A DNA stretch of 12,466 bases, taken from Roseovarius sp. UBA3070. Lineage in GTDB: Bacteria; Pseudomonadota; Alphaproteobacteria; Rhodobacterales; Rhodobacteraceae. Numbering within the stretch: the first letter of the stretch is position 1; the number at the start of each line of letters is the position of its first letter. Below, piece after piece: positions 1 to 5,517 of this stretch. The DNA lies in NCBI GenBank assembly GCA_002366775.1, contig DFBW01000073.1, positions 1 to 12,466 of the forward strand, written 5' to 3'. A program made the position numbers and the translations under genes. The notes below the pieces were generated by a model. The model ran no database searches, was not told where the DNA came from, and worked only from the letters and a program-made list of their open reading frames with translations.

Positions 1-488
1 CGACCACCCAATTGCACCTCGGCGACACCTTCGGCATCAATTGTGTTCAGCGCATCCCCGAAATTATGGGTTACATGGCCCGGATCAAAGGGCGCACCGA
101 TGGTGACAACGGCTTTGACGCTCTCAATTTGGCGCGCAGCCCCCAGCACAGCAGCCCCGCCCAGCGAATGGCCAATCAGCAGGCTGGGTGGCTTGCCTTG
201 TGCATCGAGCGCCTCGGCAGCCAGTACCAAGTCACGAATGTTGGAGGTGAATGAGGTGTTCTCAAACTCGCCCCCGGAATGGCCCAGGCCCGTGAAATCA
301 AACCGCAACACGGCAATGCCAGCCCCTGCCAAACGCGCGGATATGCGCCGCGCGGCAGGAATATCCTTGGAACAGGTAAAGCAATGGGCGAACAGCGCGG
401 TGGCCAAATGTGGCCCATCTGGCATGTCCAGACGCGCCGCCAACTCCGAGCCATCGTGCCCCGTGAAGGAAAATCGTGTGGTTGGCAT
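1..488 (-). CDS. alpha/beta hydrolase, N-terminal part (runs off left edge)
   Basis: The minus-strand reading frame opens at an ATG (bases 488-486) and stays open to the window edge, giving 162 residues with no stop, so the gene is partial. The start is supported by AAAGGAG, about 6 bases upstream. The protein shows the alpha/beta-hydrolase pattern: an early strand followed by the oxyanion-region string AHCFTCSKD (residues 34-42), then RFDFTGLGHSGGEF (62-75), and the nucleophile elbow GHSLGG (106-111) with Ser108 as the expected nucleophile. The acid and His of the triad would lie beyond the edge. The string around AHCFTCSKD and the GLGHSGGEF motif are what I recall from proteins annotated as bifunctional alpha/beta hydrolase/OsmC, in which an OsmC-like peroxidase domain follows the hydrolase. 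The OsmC part cannot be seen here. Substrate unknown. Hydrolase fold is confident; the fusion is an inference. Confidence 0.88.
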   Translation of the reverse strand, partial: MPTTRFSFTGHDGSELAARLDMPDGPHLATALFAHCFTCSKDIPAARRISARLAGAGIAVLRFDFTGLGHSGGEFENTSFTSNIRDLVLAAEALDAQGKPPSLLIGHSLGGAAVLGAARQIESVKAVVTIGAPFDPGHVTHNFGDALNTIDAEGVAEVQLGG

Positions 489-805
489 GCTCGCTCCTTT
501 GTTCCGTTTGACAACAAGCTAGGGGCTAGGGAAGGGCACCGCCAGAGGTGTAACACAGACGTCACGCGATGGTGAAAACACCGAAGGTTATTGGGTTTAT
601 CACCCGGCTGGGTATGATTGGCCTCGCTGTAATGCAGGCAGCGGGGGTTTTGTCGCCCACTCCGGAATGCACAACGAGCATGGGACAGATACATTCAAAA
701 TGAATAGTTTTTGAACTGCTTTCGATGTATTTTCATGGGCGACAGACGGGGTGTTGTTAACCTTTGACCGGCGATTATCCCCTGCGCGTCAGACGTGGGT
801 AAGAT
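489..805. other. intergenic region between divergent hydrolase and GGDEF genes
   Basis: This stretch separates two divergently transcribed genes and must hold both promoters. The ribosome binding site of the hydrolase lies at its left end. I could not find a well-spaced -35/-10 pair for either gene: TTGACC at 764-769 has no acceptable -10 partner at 16-18 bases. The right-hand part (about 690-740) is locally AT-rich. A possible 44-codon ORF inside is listed separately. The longer minus-strand ORF here overlaps the hydrolase in another frame and has no protein-like features. Confidence 0.6.
569..703 (+). CDS. possible small membrane protein, 44 aa (doubtful)
   Basis: An ATG at 569 opens a 44-codon frame ending in TGA at 701-703. 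The product begins MVKTPKVIGFITRLG and continues with a hydrophobic run (residues about 14-29), then a short polar tail with one Cys (residue 34). This is the shape of a small single-span or signal-peptide-bearing protein. Against it: no good ribosome binding site lies at the right distance (AGAGG sits about 20 bases upstream), and I recognise no family. It lies between two divergent genes, in the same direction as the GGDEF gene. It may be a chance ORF. Confidence 0.25.
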   Translation: MVKTPKVIGFITRLGMIGLAVMQAAGVLSPTPECTTSMGQIHSK

Positions 806-1597
806 ATGCATCTTCGGCTAAAATCCATTCAAGAGGTCAGGTTATTTACACTGACGATTACCGTTCTTGTGATGTTTGGTACTGTACTCTTGCATAGGCT
901 GATCTTGCCTGCCGAGTTGGTCCAAGTGATGCGTGTGCCGGGGGTGATCATGGCGGCGATGCTTGCATCTCCTACCGCATACTTTGTTGGCCTAAAACTT
1001 CTTGACGTGCATATGCTGACAGCCCGGCTTGAACATGTCGTAGACTATGACATGCTGACCGGGGTCAACACGCGAACAAGCTTTTACAAGAAGATTGAAG
1101 GCCAGTTAACCGCACCCCTTGCGGTAATTGTTGCCGACATCGACTATTTCAAAAACATCAATGACAAATATGGCCATCAATCAGGCGATCTTGCGCTCAA
1201 ACAATTCACCTCTTCGCTTGTGCGCAATTGCCGGGAGGACGACATTGTCGCCCGCTTCGGTGGGGAGGAGTTTGTTATTCTGTTGCAGAATGCAGGTCTG
1301 AAAGAAGGGGTCGCTGCGGCCAACCGTCTGTGCCAGCGTATCCGTGAAAAACCACTGGAACTGAAAGGCAAGCAGGTGCAGATCACCGCCAGTTTTGGGG
1401 TGACGCAGCTGGAGGATATTGCCGATGTGGATGGGGCGATCAATCAGGCAGATCTTGCGGTATACCGCGCCAAACAATCCGGGCGCGACCGGGTGTGCGC
1501 CTTTGATCCAAAGCTGGATATCGCGCCAACGCCAGTGGTGGCCGCAGCGCAAGCAAACACCTACCCCCGTCCCATCAGCGCATCATCAAACGGATAG
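806..1597 (+). CDS. membrane-anchored diguanylate cyclase (GGDEF domain)
   Basis: The 263-residue protein has two hydrophobic segments near the N-terminus (about residues 13-33 and 44-66), which should anchor it in the inner membrane with almost no periplasmic sensor. A GGDEF domain follows: DMLTGVNTR (82-90), the metal-binding VADIDYFKNIND (109-120, Asp111), the active-site GGEEF (152-156), and ASFGVT (195-200). The product would be cyclic di-GMP from two GTP. The inhibitory I-site RxxD is present as REDD (143-146), exactly five residues before GGEEF, so feedback inhibition by c-di-GMP is expected. GGEEF is an accepted active variant. The upstream ribosome binding site is weak (GGGTAAG region), so the exact start is less sure. 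The last 37 bases overlap the 3' end of dddP on the other strand. No EAL domain is present. The process it controls is unknown. Confidence 0.93.
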   Translation: MHLRLKSIQEVRLFTLTITVLVMFGTVLLHRLILPAELVQVMRVPGVIMAAMLASPTAYFVGLKLLDVHMLTARLEHVVDYDMLTGVNTRTSFYKKIEGQLTAPLAVIVADIDYFKNINDKYGHQSGDLALKQFTSSLVRNCREDDIVARFGGEEFVILLQNAGLKEGVAAANRLCQRIREKPLELKGKQVQITASFGVTQLEDIADVDGAINQADLAVYRAKQSGRDRVCAFDPKLDIAPTPVVAAAQANTYPRPISASSNG

Positions 1598-2904
1598 GAT
1601 GTCAGGTTTTCATAACCGTCCTCAGTGATCAGCACCTGATCTTCCAACTTGATGGAAAACGCGCCACCCTCTTCACCGACCAGGGCTTCGACACATAACA
1701 CCATGCCCGGCTCCAGCGCATAGTCAAACGCGCCAGCCACGGCATTATCGGGATAAGATACCAGCGGCCATTCATCACACAGCCCCACGCCATGCATTAG
1801 GCAGCCATATTTCAGCGCCTGATATTTGTCGTCCAATCGGTGGCTTTGCTCAATCAGCTCAGGGATCATCAGGCCGGGTTTCAACACGTTCATGTTGGTG
1901 GTGATATGCGCGTGGGCATGTTGCATGGCATAGACCATCTCGGCGGGCGGGGCCTCATCGCCAATCCACCAACTGCGTGAAATATCAACGCAGATGCCAT
2001 AACTGCCCACCAGATCTGTGTCGAAGGATATGATCTCGTTGTTCTGGGTGACCCTTGGCCCACATTCCTGAAACCAAGGGTTGGTGCGCTGGCCCGAGGT
2101 TAACAGGCGTGTTTCAATCCATTCGCCACCACGTTTGATATTTTCTGCATGTAGCACCGCCCAGATATCATCTTCGCTCACGCCCCCTGCTGGCACGTTT
2201 GCGCGCGCGAAATCTTCCATCGCTTTGACAGAGGTCTCGCAGGCATGACTGGCACAACGCATCGCCAGAATTTCATCAGGGCCTTTGATTGAGCGGCTCT
2301 TTTCGGTGACCTCCTCACCGTCCATAATCTCAAAGCCCTGCGCCTCAAGCGCGCGAAGCCCGTGCAGCATGATCTTATCCACCGCGAGGCGCGTGTTGCC
2401 GGGGGCATGTTCGTGCAACATCACGCGCACCTCATTGGAAAACACGTCAGCCGCCGCATCAATCTTATCGCCGCGATCAAAGTAAAAGAAATCCGCGCCC
2501 GAGCGTTGCTCGCGCACCAAGGGATTGAACTTGGTCAGGAAGGGCGAGTTCTTGTAATCCCAGATCACCATATAGCCATCTGCGCACAAGAGCAGCGCCC
2601 GAAACGGATTGTGGGTGTTCCAAAGCTGCATATTGGTGCTGTCGGTGGCATAGCGGATGTTGAGCGGGTCGAACATCAACAATCCCGCATAGCCACGATC
2701 CACGATATGCCGGGTCAGCCGCGTCCAGCGGTAGTCGCGCATCGCGGGCAAATCTGGCAATGTCAGCCCCGCTTCTTCCCATTCCCGATAGGCCAGTTGT
2801 GTTGGCCCGATCTCGACCCGGTCATTGTCGTTGGGGGTATTATCCCCCAGCATCGCGCTCTTGTTGGGGTCAATCTTGCGGGCATCGCGGTAATGGGTGG
2901 TCAT
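1561..2904 (-). CDS. dddP: DMSP lyase DddP (M24 peptidase-fold, iron-dependent)
   Basis: DddP cleaves dimethylsulfoniopropionate to dimethyl sulfide and acrylate in the cytoplasm. The 447-residue product has the M24 creatinase/methionine aminopeptidase fold and matches roseobacter DddP along its length, for example IRYATDSTNMQLWN near residue 90 and RTNPWFQECGPRV near 280. With the start chosen here, all residues known from the Ruegeria lacuscaerulensis enzyme fall at the same numbers: iron ligands Asp295, Asp297, Asp307, His371, Glu406 and Glu421, proposed catalytic Asp377, and pocket residues Trp95 and Tyr366. An in-frame ATG 84 bases upstream would give 475 residues. I chose 2904 because AAAGGAGG lies 6 bases before it and the length then equals the family's. 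It is divergent from the cobalamin operon and convergent with the GGDEF gene, overlapping it by 37 bases. A plain peptidase or creatinase is unlikely given the residue match. Confidence 0.97.
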   Translation of the reverse strand: MTTHYRDARKIDPNKSAMLGDNTPNDNDRVEIGPTQLAYREWEEAGLTLPDLPAMRDYRWTRLTRHIVDRGYAGLLMFDPLNIRYATDSTNMQLWNTHNPFRALLLCADGYMVIWDYKNSPFLTKFNPLVREQRSGADFFYFDRGDKIDAAADVFSNEVRVMLHEHAPGNTRLAVDKIMLHGLRALEAQGFEIMDGEEVTEKSRSIKGPDEILAMRCASHACETSVKAMEDFARANVPAGGVSEDDIWAVLHAENIKRGGEWIETRLLTSGQRTNPWFQECGPRVTQNNEIISFDTDLVGSYGICVDISRSWWIGDEAPPAEMVYAMQHAHAHITTNMNVLKPGLMIPELIEQSHRLDDKYQALKYGCLMHGVGLCDEWPLVSYPDNAVAGAFDYALEPGMVLCVEALVGEEGGAFSIKLEDQVLITEDGYENLTSYPFDDALMGRG

Positions 2905-2910
2905 GGCTGG

Positions 2911-2918
2911 CCTCCTTT
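2911..2918 (-). promoter_or_regulatory. strong ribosome binding site of dddP
   Basis: On the minus strand this reads AAAGGAGG and sits 6 bases before the ATG at 2904. It decides the dddP start in favour of the shorter, 447-residue protein over the upstream in-frame ATG at 2988, which has no such site. Confidence 0.85.
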
Positions 2919-2964
2919 GGCTATGTCCATCGTCCTGCCGCGGTGACTGCCATGCTTGCCATTT

Positions 2965-2983
2965 AGCGACGTGAAACGCCGCT
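2965..2983. promoter_or_regulatory. imperfect palindrome upstream of dddP, candidate operator
   Basis: AGCGACG-TGAAA-CGCCGCT forms two 7-base arms with one mismatch around a 5-base centre. It lies 60-80 bases before the dddP start and next to the TACAAT string at 2987-2992, where a repressor or activator could act. No regulator is known from this window. A chance palindrome of this size is possible. Confidence 0.22.
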
Positions 2984-3281
2984 TTCATTGTATGGCGCGC
3001 GCGCTATTTCGGGGCCGCCCATTGCTTGGGTCAACCCGCCTCCGGTGTTTTTGCGGGCAGGTCGCAATCCGGCAATGCCAGGGCGTTTCTATATTTGCGC
3101 TGCGTGCTCAAGCGCCCTATACATTCCCCAACGATGCCCGGATTCGGGCCGGAAAGATGTGCAGCCAGGCCGCTGACCCATACCGGGGGTGACCGCTGCA
3201 ATCGTCAGGTGCCAGATACGGCGCCCAACCATGCTTTTCCGGTTCAGATTTGGGCAAGACCACCACAAACAGGGGCTTGTT

Positions 3282-3506
3282 ATGATACGTTTTCTGATCC
3301 TTTCGGGTGCTGCGATGTTTGCCACATCTGCCACTGCGCATACTGGCCATTTGGCCGAAGCGGCGGGCCATGGTCACTGGCTAGGCGCGGCCGCTATCGG
3401 GGCGGCCATCGCGATTGGGCTTTGGGCGGCTACAAAGGGCCGCAAGGAGGCTGACTCCACAGATGAGGTTGAAGCCCCCAACCCAGACGACGTGCAAGAG
3501 GCCTGA
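3282..3506 (+). CDS. small His-rich membrane/periplasmic protein ahead of cbiX (DUF6732-like)
   Basis: This 74-residue protein starts at an ATG with AGGGG about 8 bases upstream. A longer in-frame start at 3189 would add 31 basic residues with no hydrophobic character and break the signal peptide, so the shorter form is preferred. It has an N-terminal signal-like segment (residues 2-19, ending ATSATA), a short His-rich stretch with HTGHLAEAAGHGHW (20-33; His20, 23, 30 and 32), a second hydrophobic helix (34-50), and an acidic tail. This resembles proteins I recall as the DUF6732 family in Rhodobacteraceae, which I could not check. It ends 4 bases before cbiX and is the first gene of the cobalamin operon. 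The His cluster next to a cobalt-inserting enzyme suggests metal binding at the membrane, but that is inference. Confidence 0.82.
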   Translation: MIRFLILSGAAMFATSATAHTGHLAEAAGHGHWLGAAAIGAAIAIGLWAATKGRKEADSTDEVEAPNPDDVQEA

Positions 3507-3510
3507 ACAC

Positions 3511-4743
3511 ATGTCAAAAATTGGCGTCATGATCTGTGGCCACGGCTCGCGTTCGCAATCAGCAGTGGATGAATTCGCCACCTTGGCGCAAAAGCTGCCT
3601 CCGCTTCTGCCCCCTGACTGGGAAACGGAATATGGTTACCTCGAATTTGCCAACCCGGTGATCCGTGATGGGCTGGACAAGCTGCGCGCCAAAGGTTGTG
3701 ACAAAATCCTTGCTGTGCCGGGCATGTTGTTTGCGGCCATGCATTCCAAGAATGACATTCCAACGGTGCTGAACACCTATGCCATCAAGCACGGGGTCGA
3801 CGTGTCCTATGGTCGCGAGTTGGGGGTTGATCCCAAGATGATCGCCGCCGCCGGAGATCGTATCGGGCAAGCCATCGACGCCGCCAATGCCGAACATGGC
3901 ACTGTGGATCTGCATGACACCTGCCTTGTGGTCATCGGGCGCGGCGCATCTGACCCGGATGCCAATGGCAACGTCTCAAAAGTCGCTCGACTGCTGCAAG
4001 AGGGTATGGGCTTTGGCTGGTGTGAAGTGGGCTATTCGGGCGTGACTTTCCCGCTGGTAGAACCCTGCCTGCAACATGTGGTGAAACTGGGATACAAACG
4101 CGTTGTTGTTTTCCCCTACTTTTTGTTCTCGGGCATCCTGATTGATCGCATCTATGGCTTCACCGATCAGGTTGCGGTTGAAAATCCAGGGCTGCAATTC
4201 GTCAAAGCCGACTATCTGGGTGACCACCCGCAAGTGCTGGCCACCTTCGCCGAGAGGATCACCGAACAGATGGCTGAAACGCCTCCACCTAATTGCGGCA
4301 CTTGCGCGTATCGTACGCAGGTTTTGGCAATAGATGGAGGTGAAATGCGCGAGATTTCTGCCGCCGAGCGGGCCAGCCACCCAGCATTTGGATCAGCCCC
4401 CCCCCCCACATGCATTATGTGCAAATACCGCACCCAAGTGCTGGGGTTTGAGGCCGAAGTGGGCGCGGTGCAAGAAAGCCACCACCATCATGTGGAAGGT
4501 CAGGGCGCCTCAGCCCCCGGCTCCAATGTCGAAGACTGCAAACTGTGTGATACATTCTGCACGGGTATGTGCCGGTTGGAAATGCAAGACCATCACCACG
4601 ATCACCATCACCACCACGATCATGGCCATTCACACGAACACACGCACGCACATGACGACCACCACCACCACCATCACCACGCGCAATACCCCCATGCCAA
4701 CCATCCGCATGGCCCCGAGAGCGCGCGCAAATCCAGCGCGTAA
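3511..4743 (+). CDS. cbiX: sirohydrochlorin cobaltochelatase CbiX, long form with Cys- and His-rich tail
   Basis: CbiX inserts Co2+ into sirohydrochlorin, the first dedicated step of cobalt-early B12 synthesis. The 410-residue protein has two chelatase half-domains: residues 3-130 carry the active-site motif ICGHGSR (His11) and LFAAMHSKNDIP (His78); residues 135-255 repeat the fold, with VIGRGASDPD in place of the His motif, so only the first half should be catalytic. The tail holds two copies of PPP-x-CxxCxYRTQVL (Cys262/265 and Cys301/304), then CxxCxxxCxxxC (Cys343, 346, 350, 354), and a very His-rich stretch (360-400). Related CbiX proteins bind an Fe-S cluster and have His tails thought to hold cobalt. 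Eight cysteines could hold two clusters (inference). The start has AGAGG nine bases upstream; the frame open further upstream overlaps the previous gene. An 11-C tract at 4397-4407 codes for the PPP of the second repeat. Confidence 0.95.
   Translation: MSKIGVMICGHGSRSQSAVDEFATLAQKLPPLLPPDWETEYGYLEFANPVIRDGLDKLRAKGCDKILAVPGMLFAAMHSKNDIPTVLNTYAIKHGVDVSYGRELGVDPKMIAAAGDRIGQAIDAANAEHGTVDLHDTCLVVIGRGASDPDANGNVSKVARLLQEGMGFGWCEVGYSGVTFPLVEPCLQHVVKLGYKRVVVFPYFLFSGILIDRIYGFTDQVAVENPGLQFVKADYLGDHPQVLATFAERITEQMAETPPPNCGTCAYRTQVLAIDGGEMREISAAERASHPAFGSAPPPTCIMCKYRTQVLGFEAEVGAVQESHHHHVEGQGASAPGSNVEDCKLCDTFCTGMCRLEMQDHHHDHHHHHDHGHSHEHTHAHDDHHHHHHHAQYPHANHPHGPESARKSSA
4397..4407 (+). repeat. 11-base poly-C tract inside cbiX
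   Basis: Eleven consecutive C residues encode Ala-Pro-Pro-Pro just before the second CxxC motif. The reading frame is intact as given. Loss of one C would switch translation into a Thr-rich frame that stays open to 4765, removing the second and third Cys motifs and the His tail. Tracts of this length are prone to slippage and to sequencing error. Confidence 0.9.
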
Positions 4744-4750
4744 CCCACCC

Positions 4751-4782
4751 ATCTTCTTGCCATAAATATCCCCGCCGGAGGC
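4751..4782 (-). repeat. roseobacter-type short intergenic repeat
   Basis: Read on the minus strand the element begins GCCTCCGGCGGGGATATTTA and continues with a purine-rich ATGGCAAGAAGAT. I recall very similar strings (CCTCCGGCGGG-A-TATTT followed by an A/G-rich tail) scattered many times through intergenic regions of Rhodobacteraceae genomes. It sits in the cbiX-cobH gap, just after the cbiX stop. Only one copy is in this window, so repetition is not shown here. Function unknown. Confidence 0.45.
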
Positions 4783-4813
4783 ACCGACCCGCCTCAAAAC
4801 CAAAGGTTACCGA

Positions 4814-5452
4814 TTGCGCCCCTACGAGAAAAACCCCTCGGCCATATACGCCGAAAGCTTCGCCACGGTCCGCCGAGAAGCGCGTCTTGATCGCTTTCCA
4901 GCGGGGCTGGATGCCTTGGCCATCCGGCTGATCCACGCGTGTGGCATGGTCGAAGTGGCGGATCGTTTGGTGTTTTCCGAAGCGGCCTATGCAGCAGGCC
5001 ATGCGGCACTGAAATCCGGCGCGCCGGTGCTGTGTGATTGCGAAATGGTGGGGGCGGGTATCATTCGGCGATATCTGCCTGCAGATAATCAGGTGATCAT
5101 CACCCTGAATGACCCTAAAACCCCGCAAATTGCGGCCGGTATTGGCAACACCCGTTCCGCCGCCGCGGTCGAGCTTTGGGCCGATCATCTTGAAGGTGGC
5201 GTTGTGGCGATTGGCAATGCCCCCACGGCGCTTTTTCATTTGCTGGACCTTCTCGATCAGGGCGCGCCCAAACCGGCTGTGATCCTTGGCTTTCCGGTAG
5301 GTTTTGTTGGTGCTGCCGAAAGCAAAGCCGAACTGGCGGCCAATCCGCGCGGATGCGAATATGTCGCCCTTCGCGGGCGGCGTGGCGGATCGGCCATTGC
5401 CTCGGCGGCTGTCAACGCATTGGCTGCCGGATTGCCGGAGGTTGCTACATGA
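4814..5452 (+). CDS. cobH: precorrin-8X methylmutase CobH/CbiC
   Basis: CobH moves a methyl group from C-11 to C-12 of precorrin-8X to give hydrogenobyrinate (or the cobalt form in the anaerobic route). The 212-residue product has the family's hallmarks: IRLIHACGM (37-45) with the catalytic His at 41, equivalent to His43 of the Pseudomonas denitrificans enzyme; PVLCDCEMVGAGI (71-83); IGNAPTALFHLLDL (133-146); and GFPVGFVGAAESK (159-171), with GRRGGSAIASAAVNALA near the end. The start is a TTG with AAAGG 7 bases upstream. No ATG or GTG gives a better N-terminus, and the next residues RPYEKNPSAIYAESF fit the family start. It follows cbiX after a 70-base gap. Its TGA overlaps the ATG of a 22-codon ORF (ATGA). 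The substrate form, with or without cobalt, cannot be read from the sequence. Confidence 0.96.
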   Translation: MRPYEKNPSAIYAESFATVRREARLDRFPAGLDALAIRLIHACGMVEVADRLVFSEAAYAAGHAALKSGAPVLCDCEMVGAGIIRRYLPADNQVIITLNDPKTPQIAAGIGNTRSAAAVELWADHLEGGVVAIGNAPTALFHLLDLLDQGAPKPAVILGFPVGFVGAAESKAELAANPRGCEYVALRGRRGGSAIASAAVNALAAGLPEVAT

Positions 5453-5517
5453 GCGCGCATTTTTTCGTGAAAAAAATGGATCAAAAAATTACTAAAATTT
5501 TTTGGGGTCCGGCGTGA
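5449..5517 (+). CDS. possible 22-codon ORF bridging cobH and cobL
   Basis: An ATG at 5449 overlaps the cobH stop (ATGA), and the TGA at 5515-5517 overlaps the GTG proposed for cobL (GTGA). The short frame therefore links the two genes without a gap, the arrangement expected for translational coupling. It encodes a basic, aromatic peptide (FFVKKMDQKITKIFWG within it). It covers the AT-rich hairpin pair described separately, so much of its codon content follows from that DNA. It may be a true leader-like peptide, a coupling device, or chance. I recognise no family. Confidence 0.3.
   Translation: MSAHFFVKKMDQKITKIFWGPA
5458..5504. repeat. pair of AT-rich hairpins between cobH and cobL
   Basis: Two perfect inverted repeats stand side by side: CATTTTTT/AAAAAATG (5458-5465 with 5471-5478, loop CGTGA) and CAAAAAATT/AATTTTTTG (5482-5490 with 5496-5504, loop ACTAA). 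Each stem is almost all A/T, closed by one C-G pair, with a 5-base loop. They are separated by 3 bases. The local composition is sharply unlike the GC-rich genes on either side. The second ends in six T followed by GGGG, which serves as the cobL ribosome binding site. The stems are AT-only, so they are not classical GC-rich terminators. Confidence 0.75.

Larger units (their letters stand above)
2905..3281. other. divergent intergenic region: dddP promoter and cobalamin operon leader
   Basis: This non-coding stretch of 377 bases must carry the promoters of dddP (minus) and of the cobalamin operon (plus). Short ORFs on both strands look like chance frames. On the minus strand a TACAAT at 2992-2987 could be a -10 element for dddP, but no -35 lies 16-18 bases upstream. 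On the plus strand the leader of the operon is long enough for a regulatory RNA. The canonical cobalamin riboswitch core strings are not visible. A small hairpin CCCG-GATT-CGGG lies near 3137-3148 without a following T-run, so it is not a terminator. Confidence 0.55.

Noticed and set aside
176..694. Minus-strand ORF of 172 codons at the left end
   Set aside because: It overlaps the alpha/beta hydrolase gene in another frame on the same strand, while the hydrolase frame carries clear motifs. Its translation is rich in Arg, Cys and Pro, with no domain signature.
2362..2946. Plus-strand ORF of 194 codons opposite dddP
   Set aside because: It is a mirror frame of dddP; dddP is established residue by residue. 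No ribosome binding site or family match on the plus strand.
3029..3034. TTGACC as -35 element for dddP with TACAAT at 2992-2987
   Set aside because: The spacing between the two is 36 bases, far beyond the 16-18 needed for a sigma-70 promoter.
2905..3281. Cobalamin riboswitch upstream of the B12 operon
   Set aside because: Expected by context, but the conserved core strings and the full B12 box could not be found on either strand; only fragments with weak resemblance. Kept as an open question, not as a feature.
4600..4690. Tandem repeat or microsatellite of CAC/CAT triplets
   Set aside because: The repeats are codons for the His-rich tail of CbiX, in frame and mixed with Asp and Gly codons, so they are explained by the protein.
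4415..5239. Minus-strand ORF of 274 codons opposite cbiX and cobH
   Set aside because: It spans two well-supported genes on the other strand. Its Gly/Arg/His-rich stretches come from the antisense of the His codon repeats. No motif.
5458..5510. Rho-independent terminator after cobH
   Set aside because: Stems are nearly all A/T with no GC-rich core, and the T-run is followed at once by the cobL ribosome binding site. Termination inside the cobalamin operon would be odd.
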